Assembly (NCBI GenBank): GCA_016794925.1
Contig: JAEUIW010000003.1
Coordinates: forward strand, 124,001-188,000
Direction: 5' to 3'
Source of the DNA: Phycisphaerae bacterium
GTDB taxonomy: Bacteria; Planctomycetota; Phycisphaerae; Phycisphaerales; UBA1924
Length of the DNA stretch: 64,000 bases
The notes under the pieces were generated by a model, which was not told where the DNA came from, searched no databases, and was given only the letters and a program-made list of their open reading frames with translations. Numbering within the stretch: position 1 is the first letter of the stretch; each line of letters opens with the position of its first letter. The position numbers and the translations under genes were made by a program. Shown here one piece after another: positions 59,335-64,000 of this stretch.

Positions 59335-61113
59335 TCAGATCAGCCCGTCGAGCCCGGCGATCAGTTCGCCCAAGTGCCTCTCGAACCTCTTCCATCGTCC
59401 CACCGACGAGTTGTACACCGGCCGTCGCACCTGGTCGATGCTGGCCGTGGGCACCACCCGCGCGTGCTCGTGGAAGCGGAGGCAGCGCTCGTCCCACCCG
59501 AGCCCCGTGAACTCGATCAGCGTGCGCGCCCACGGGCCCGGATCCGCCACCACCCGCTCGTACGGAAATTCCAGCACCGGCACCCGCACGATCGGCGTCA
59601 GGTGCCGCATCATCTTCACGTTCACCCTGTACGCCGCGGCGAGGTCCGCCAGGCTGTTGCTGTACGAGTGCATCTGGTTGAAGGGCGTCGTGTAGCAGGA
59701 CAGCAGCGTGTCGCGCGGGTCGCGCGTGCAGTGGATCACCCGCGCCCCCGGGAAGAGCAGGTCGATCAGGCCCAGGTGCATGAAATTGTGCGGCATCTTG
59801 TCCGTCACGCGCGCGGCCGATCCCCCGAGGCGCCGCAGCCGCTCCAACTGCGCGCCGGCGTGTCGCTCCAGCACCTCGGGCGTGAGCGTCCGCACGCACC
59901 CGGGATACCGTCGCTCGGGCGGCGGCGGCTTGCCGGCCGCCGCTCGCTCGCCAAGGCTGGCCGCGATCGCGTGCATGTCCCCCAGCTCCCCCGCCCCGAA
60001 CGCCCGCGGGTGGCTCGCGATGATCTGCTCCGCCAGGCTCGTGCCCGAGCGCGGCATGCCCACGATGAACACCGGGAGCTGGTCCCGGTTCGTCGCCCGC
60101 GGCAGCGCGGGCAGCGCCGCCGCGTGGAACACGCTCAGGATCTCGTCCATCGCCCGCTCGTACAGGGCCGCGTTGAACGCTCGCGGGTACTCCTCGTTGG
60201 CCGCGCGGAATTCCGCGAACGCGCCATCGAAATCACCTTCCGCCTCGCGCAGTCCCCCCAGCGCGAATCGGACCGACGAACGGTGGCCCGGGCTCGGCGC
60301 CGCCTCGGCCAACGCCCGCGCGCACGCCCCGATGGCGCGGGCCCGCTGTTCCGGGGACTTCGCGACCCGCGCGTAGGTCACCGCGACCGCCGCGTTCGCC
60401 GGCCCCCGGTCCAGCGCCCCTTCGAGCTGCGCCGTGGCCTCCTCGACGCGTCGAACCGAAATGAGAACATCCGCGCGCCCCGCCAGCGCGATCACGTTCC
60501 CGGGGCCCAGTTCCAACGCCCGGGCGTAGTGCCGCTCCGCCTCATCCAGACGGCCGCACGTGCGGCACGCGCCGGCCAGGTCCGTGTACCCGGCCGCGTC
60601 CGGACGCAGCGCGACCACCTCTTCCAGCCTCCGGATCGCCTCATCGTGTTTCCCCAGGATCATCAGCGCCTGCCCGAGCACGGCCCGCAGCGTCGCGTCC
60701 CGTGGATGGCGGCCCAGCATCGGCGTCAGCAGGGCGATCGCCTCTTCCGGCCGGTGCGACAGCGACCGGCACTTGGCCAGCCACGTCCGTGCCGTCAGGC
60801 TTGATGCGTCCTGTGCCAACGCCGCGGTCAGCGCCGAGGCGGCCTCGTTGATTCGGCCCATCGCCACCAGGCACCGGCCCAGCAGCGCCCGGGTCTCCGC
60901 GTCGGCGGTCGGGCGTGAGGCCGCCGCGCCCAGCACCTCCGCCGCATCCGCGAACCGCTTCGCGTCGATCAGGAGCCCGCCCAGCGCCCGGGCCACGCCA
61001 GCGCTCGTGGGCTCCGCCGCCAGCGCTTGGCGGTACAGCCGCTCCGCCTCGGGGAGCTCCCCGGCCTCGTGCTTCCGCTTCGCCGCCGCCGCGATCTGCA
61101 TCGACTTGCCCAA
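59335..61113 (-). CDS. TPR protein-sulfotransferase fusion, copy 1
   Basis: A 592-residue protein. Residues 1-330 are about eight TPR repeats (AERLYRQALAAEPTSAGVARALGG and similar). Residues 345-580 are a sulfotransferase: the 5'-phosphosulfate loop VFIVGMPRSGTSLAEQII, the 3'-phosphate part VIHCTRDPRDTLLSCY and the C-terminal YERVVADPGPWARTLIEFTGL. PAPS is the donor; the acceptor is likely a protein or glycan held by the TPR domain. The start is uncertain: TTG 61113 has GGAGG 4 bases before it, and ATG 61101 is an alternative. TACGAT (minus strand, 61169-61174) may be the promoter. It faces away from copy 2. Confidence 0.88.
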   Translation of the reverse strand: MGKSMQIAAAAKRKHEAGELPEAERLYRQALAAEPTSAGVARALGGLLIDAKRFADAAEVLGAAASRPTADAETRALLGRCLVAMGRINEAASALTAALAQDASSLTARTWLAKCRSLSHRPEEAIALLTPMLGRHPRDATLRAVLGQALMILGKHDEAIRRLEEVVALRPDAAGYTDLAGACRTCGRLDEAERHYARALELGPGNVIALAGRADVLISVRRVEEATAQLEGALDRGPANAAVAVTYARVAKSPEQRARAIGACARALAEAAPSPGHRSSVRFALGGLREAEGDFDGAFAEFRAANEEYPRAFNAALYERAMDEILSVFHAAALPALPRATNRDQLPVFIVGMPRSGTSLAEQIIASHPRAFGAGELGDMHAIAASLGERAAAGKPPPPERRYPGCVRTLTPEVLERHAGAQLERLRRLGGSAARVTDKMPHNFMHLGLIDLLFPGARVIHCTRDPRDTLLSCYTTPFNQMHSYSNSLADLAAAYRVNVKMMRHLTPIVRVPVLEFPYERVVADPGPWARTLIEFTGLGWDERCLRFHEHARVVPTASIDQVRRPVYNSSVGRWKRFERHLGELIAGLDGLI

Positions 61114-61168
61114 CGCTCCTCCGATCCCGGCGACCCGCACGCCGCGCCCGGTCAAGGTCCCACCTCGG

Positions 61169-61206
61169 ATCGTACCTCCCGTGATCGTTCCGCTCACTCG
61201 TATACT
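61169..61206. promoter_or_regulatory. Divergent promoters for the two sulfotransferases
   Basis: TACGAT on the minus strand (61169-61174) would give copy 1 a leader of about 50 bases. TATACT on the plus strand (61201-61206) lies 7 bases before the ATG of copy 2, giving a leaderless mRNA. Between them the sequence has degenerate repeats rich in ACC and GGT. Confidence 0.5.
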
Positions 61207-61213
61207 CGCGGCC

Positions 61214-62980
61214 ATGAACCGGTGGAACGTTCTGCAGTATCTGGCCGCGGCCAGGCGCGCCGAAGCCGCCGCGGACTGGTCCACGGCGGAACGGCACTAC
61301 GCGCTCGCGGCCGCCGCGGCGCCAACCAACTCCGCCGCCCTCGCCGGGCGCGCCCGTGCGCTGAACAAACTGGGCAGACCGCGCGAGGTTGTCGCACTGC
61401 TGGAGCGGCCGGCCGCGGACCCCGCCGCGGGTGCGCCCGTGCGTGCCGAGTTCGGTCTCGCCTGCGGCGCCCTGGGCAACATGCCTTCCGCGGCGCGTGC
61501 CCTCGCGGGCGCCCTCGCCAAGGATCCCTCCCGGCACGACCTGCGCGTGCCGCTCGGCGACGCGTGGGTGGCGCTCGGCCGCGCCGCCGACGCGATCCGC
61601 GTGTTCGCGGAGGCCTCCCGACATCTGCCGGCGAGCTTCGAGATCGAGCGCGGCCTCGCCTTTGCGCACGCCATGATCGCCGCCTCCGAACCGGCCGTGG
61701 CGCACTTTCGTGCGGCGCTCCGCCTCCGCCCCGACGCGCTCTGCGCCGAGAGCCTCGGCACGCTCCTCCGCACCCTGGGACGGTTCGACGAGGCCACCCG
61801 GGCGTACGAGCAGGCGCTCGCCCTCAACCCGGCTTCCGCGGAGGCGATCGCCGGGGTCGCCGACATCATGGAATCTCGCGGGGCCAAGGCCGAGGCCCGC
61901 GACCAGCTCGACGTCGCCATTCGCGCCGGGCGCTCCGGCCCGCCCATCAGCCTTGTCTTCGCTCGGCTCCACGCCCGCTCCGACCGTCGGTCCGAGGCCG
62001 TGGCCATGCTCCGGCGCGACCTCGCGGCCCCGCTGCCGCCCCTGCAGCGGGCCACGCTGCTCTTCTCGCTGGGCGCGCTGCTCGAGGAAGACGGCAATCA
62101 CGACGAGGCCTTCGCTGCGTATTCCGCCGCCAACGACCTCTACCCGAAGACCTTCGATGCCCGGGCGCACGTCAGACTTGCCGACGACCTCATCGGCACG
62201 TTCACGCCCGCGCGCGTGGCGTCCCTGTCCAACGCCGGCTCGCCGTCCGACAGGCCCGTCTTCATCCTCGGCATGATGCGGTCGGGCACCTCGCTGGTCG
62301 AGCAGATGCTCGCCGCACACCCCCGCGTGACCGCCCTGGGCGAGCTCGACGACATCAACACCCTCGCGCACGCGCTGCCCCAGCGCCTCCGAACACCCGC
62401 TCGGTACCCGTCCGCCGCGGCCGGCCTCACGCCCGACCTCGTCGGCGTGCTCGCCGCCGAGCACCTCCGCGCCCTCGAATCACGGGCCGATCCGGCCCGG
62501 GCCGATCGCATCACCGACAAGATGCCCGCGAACTACCTGCACGTCGGGCTCATCGCCTGCCTCTTCCCCAGGGCCACGATCATCCACTGCACCCGCGATC
62601 CCATGGACACCTGCTTCTCCTGCTACGCCACCCAGTTCAGCGCCGCGCACCCCTACACCAACTCGCTCGCGCTCATGGCGATCGCGTACCGCCAGTATGT
62701 TCGCCTCATGGAGCATTGGCGCACCATCCTCGGAGTGCGGATGCTCGATGTCTCCTATGAGAAGCTGGTGGCCGACCCGGAAGCCGGCGCCCGCGCCGTC
62801 GTGGAATTCTGCGGGTTGCCCTGGGATCCGGTCTGCCTCAGGTTCCACGAGTCACGCCGCGTGGTCACCACCGCCAGCATCGACCAGGTCCGTCGGCCCG
62901 TGTACGACTCCTCCATCGGCCGCGCCGCGCGCTTCGAGCGCCACCTCGGGGCCCTCCGTGCGGGGCTCGAGAGCACCTGA
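61214..62980 (+). CDS. TPR protein-sulfotransferase fusion, copy 2
   Basis: A 588-residue paralogue of copy 1. TPR repeats fill residues 1-330 (AERHYALAAAAAPTNSAALAGRAR, ATRAYEQALALNPASAEAIAGVAD, FAAYSAANDLYPKTF). The sulfotransferase domain has PVFILGMMRSGTSLVEQM, RITDKMPANYLHVGLIACLFP, IIHCTRDPMDTCFSCY and SYEKLVADPEAGARAVVEFCGLPW. Both copies end with a similar block (ASIDQVRRPVYDSSIGR), so they arose by duplication. Copy 2 has the TATACT box 7 bases before its ATG and no ribosome site. Confidence 0.92.
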   Translation: MNRWNVLQYLAAARRAEAAADWSTAERHYALAAAAAPTNSAALAGRARALNKLGRPREVVALLERPAADPAAGAPVRAEFGLACGALGNMPSAARALAGALAKDPSRHDLRVPLGDAWVALGRAADAIRVFAEASRHLPASFEIERGLAFAHAMIAASEPAVAHFRAALRLRPDALCAESLGTLLRTLGRFDEATRAYEQALALNPASAEAIAGVADIMESRGAKAEARDQLDVAIRAGRSGPPISLVFARLHARSDRRSEAVAMLRRDLAAPLPPLQRATLLFSLGALLEEDGNHDEAFAAYSAANDLYPKTFDARAHVRLADDLIGTFTPARVASLSNAGSPSDRPVFILGMMRSGTSLVEQMLAAHPRVTALGELDDINTLAHALPQRLRTPARYPSAAAGLTPDLVGVLAAEHLRALESRADPARADRITDKMPANYLHVGLIACLFPRATIIHCTRDPMDTCFSCYATQFSAAHPYTNSLALMAIAYRQYVRLMEHWRTILGVRMLDVSYEKLVADPEAGARAVVEFCGLPWDPVCLRFHESRRVVTTASIDQVRRPVYDSSIGRAARFERHLGALRAGLEST

Positions 62981-63017
62981 CCGCCGTCCGCGCGCCCCCG
63001 CTCCCGGGCCGACCACC

Positions 63018-63023
63018 TATACT
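63018..63023 (+). promoter_or_regulatory. -10 box of the tRNA-Cys gene
   Basis: TATACT at 63018-63023 would start transcription near 63030, about 10 bases before the mature tRNA. A -35 box is not apparent. Confidence 0.5.
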
Positions 63024-63039
63024 CTTTGCCCACCCCCGC

Positions 63040-63122
63040 GGCCGCGTGGCAGAGTGGACAAATGCAACGGATTGCAAATCCGTTGGGGAAACCCTTCGTC
63101 GGTTCGAATCCGACCGCGGCCT
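63040..63122 (+). tRNA. tRNA-Cys (GCA) with a long variable arm
   Basis: An 83-base cloverleaf. Acceptor GGCCGCG (63040-63046) pairs with CGCGGCC (63115-63121), with discriminator U at 63122. The D-stem has 3 pairs (GCA/TGC). The anticodon stem ACGGA/TCCGT encloses TTGCAAA, with anticodon GCA at 63074-63076, so it reads UGC/UGU. The T-stem GTCGG/CCGAC encloses TTCGAAT. Between anticodon and T-stem lie 14 bases (63084-63097) with a GGG/CCC stem, as in Ser and Leu tRNAs. Usual tRNA-Cys variable loops have 4-5 bases. CCA is not encoded. U73 and the GCA anticodon are the main cysteine identity elements. Confidence 0.93.
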
Positions 63123-63178
63123 TTCCGTTCGCTCTCGGGCGCTCCCGTCCGGGGAAGCCGGACGCACGAAGGAACCAC

Positions 63179-64000
63179 GTGCCCGACGCGCGCTCCCCCT
63201 CGAACCCCGACGAGATCCTCGCCGCCGCCGCGAATTTCCGGCGCGATTACGAGGCGCTCCGCGCCATGATCGGCCGCGCCATCGTCGGCCAGCGGCAGGT
63301 GCTCGACGCCGTGCTCACCTGCCTCTTCTGCTCCGGGCACGCGCTGCTCGAAGGCGTCCCCGGCCTCGGCAAGACCCTTCTCGTCCGCTCCCTGTCCCGG
63401 GCGCTCTCGCTCCAGTTCTCGCGCGTCCAGTTCACGCCCGACCTCATGCCCGCCGACATCCTCGGCACCACCATCGTGGTCGAATCCGACTCCGCCGGCG
63501 GTGCCCGCCAGCGCGAATTCCGCTTCCAGCGCGGCCCCATCTTCGCGCAGATCGTGCTCGCCGATGAGATCAACCGCGCCACCCCCAAGACCCAGTCCGC
63601 GCTCCTGGAGGCCATGCAGGAGCGCTCCGTAACCGTGGCCGGCGTCACCCACCCCCTCGGTCCGCCCTTCTTCGTCATGGCCACGCAGAACCCCATCGAG
63701 CAGGAGGGGACGTATCCGCTGCCCGAGGCCCAGCTGGACCGCTTTTTCATGAAAATCCTTGTCGGGTACTCCGACCGCGCCGACCTCGCGGAGATCCTCA
63801 ACCGCACCACCGCGACCCTCGAAGCCGAGCTCACGCCGGTGCTCGACGGGCCCCGCCTGCTCGCCCATCAGGACCTGATCCGGCGCGTGGCCGTCGCCCC
63901 ACACGTCCAGGACTACGCCGTCCGGGTCGTCCTCTCCACCCACGCAAAGGGCGCGCTGTCGGAGGGCGAGTTCGCGACCCCGATGGTCAACCGGTTCGTA
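63179..64000 (+). CDS. MoxR-family AAA ATPase, truncated by window end
   Basis: The first 274 residues of a MoxR-type AAA+ ATPase; the frame is open to the last base. Walker A is GVPGLGKT (about 61-68), Walker B VLADEINRA (about 122-130), sensor ATQNPIEQEGTYPLPEAQLDRFFMK with the conserved E/R. The start is GTG 63179 with AAGGA 6 bases upstream. MoxR ATPases usually precede VWA/DUF58 proteins that help assemble complexes; those would lie beyond the window. Confidence 0.92.
   Translation, partial: MPDARSPSNPDEILAAAANFRRDYEALRAMIGRAIVGQRQVLDAVLTCLFCSGHALLEGVPGLGKTLLVRSLSRALSLQFSRVQFTPDLMPADILGTTIVVESDSAGGARQREFRFQRGPIFAQIVLADEINRATPKTQSALLEAMQERSVTVAGVTHPLGPPFFVMATQNPIEQEGTYPLPEAQLDRFFMKILVGYSDRADLAEILNRTTATLEAELTPVLDGPRLLAHQDLIRRVAVAPHVQDYAVRVVLSTHAKGALSEGEFATPMVNRFV

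Noticed and set aside
61114-61284. Upstream extension of sulfotransferase copy 1 (Gly/Thr-rich segment)
   Set aside because: It contains the divergent promoters and overlaps the start of copy 2, and its sequence does not look like TPR.

Overview
The window is GC-rich (roughly two thirds G+C by eye) bacterial chromosome, best explained as a planctomycete of the Phycisphaerae type. The reasons are the 16S rRNA 3' part at the left edge, which ends in its own terminator with no 23S after it; secreted proteins with paired Asp-rich dockerin-like C-terminal repeats ending in TPC; a PEP-CTERM-like tail; an aroD-aroE fusion; and scattered housekeeping genes (nuoH, rpsR, rnpB and prfA are not in their textbook operons). 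I see no phage, insertion sequence or CRISPR array. Almost all of it reads as ordinary chromosome.

Layout. 1-800: 16S 3' part and terminator. 850-2272: a promoter and three small unknown genes. 2303-10165: three tandem minus-strand secreted proteins (a Kelch-like protein and two metzincin-type peptidases) sharing a C-terminal domain, with an 80-bp identical DNA block between two of them. 10464-16789: a Gfo/Idh/MocA-like protein, rnpB with terminator, a NatAB-like ABC exporter plus a methyltransferase, and prfA. 16786-22875: a YhiN-type flavoprotein, a PEP-CTERM-like secreted protein, a DUF418 membrane protein, the DHQ dehydratase-shikimate dehydrogenase fusion, and a frameshifted DUF5658-like gene. 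22885-34406: two FabZ-like hotdog proteins with an acyl carrier protein, recO, an HDOD-degenerate GGDEF regulator, an M16 peptidase, thiE, zwf, fumarylacetoacetase, a conserved unknown and dus.

34591-37853: a DUF1573/rhodanese/MauE-like envelope operon, rpsR and a free-methionine-sulfoxide-reductase-like GAF protein. 37869-44979: RluA-type pseudouridine synthase, a TolB-like lipoprotein, LolC/LolD-like transporter genes, an alpha/beta hydrolase and a GH3-family acyl-adenylating protein. 45066-48810: a translationally coupled membrane redox cluster (two tiny membrane proteins, a ferric-reductase-like/Rieske fusion, an exported Cys-motif protein), then DinB-like and NRDE proteins. 48919-55099: a Wzm/Wzt polysaccharide exporter with a methyltransferase-coiled-coil protein and a GT4-GT2 double glycosyltransferase. 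55133-64000: lone nuoH, an unknown exported protein, sat and cysC (PAPS synthesis), two divergent TPR-sulfotransferases that would use PAPS, a tRNA-Cys with a long variable arm, and the start of a MoxR ATPase.

The strongest signal outside the gene list is regulatory. At least 13 genes that begin transcription units, on both strands, have a TAnnnT hexamer (TACCAT, TAGGAT, TACAAT, TATACT and similar) ending 5-7 bases before the start codon. Transcription from these would begin at the start codon itself, so leaderless mRNAs appear common here. Genes inside operons, and a minority of first genes, instead carry Shine-Dalgarno sequences.
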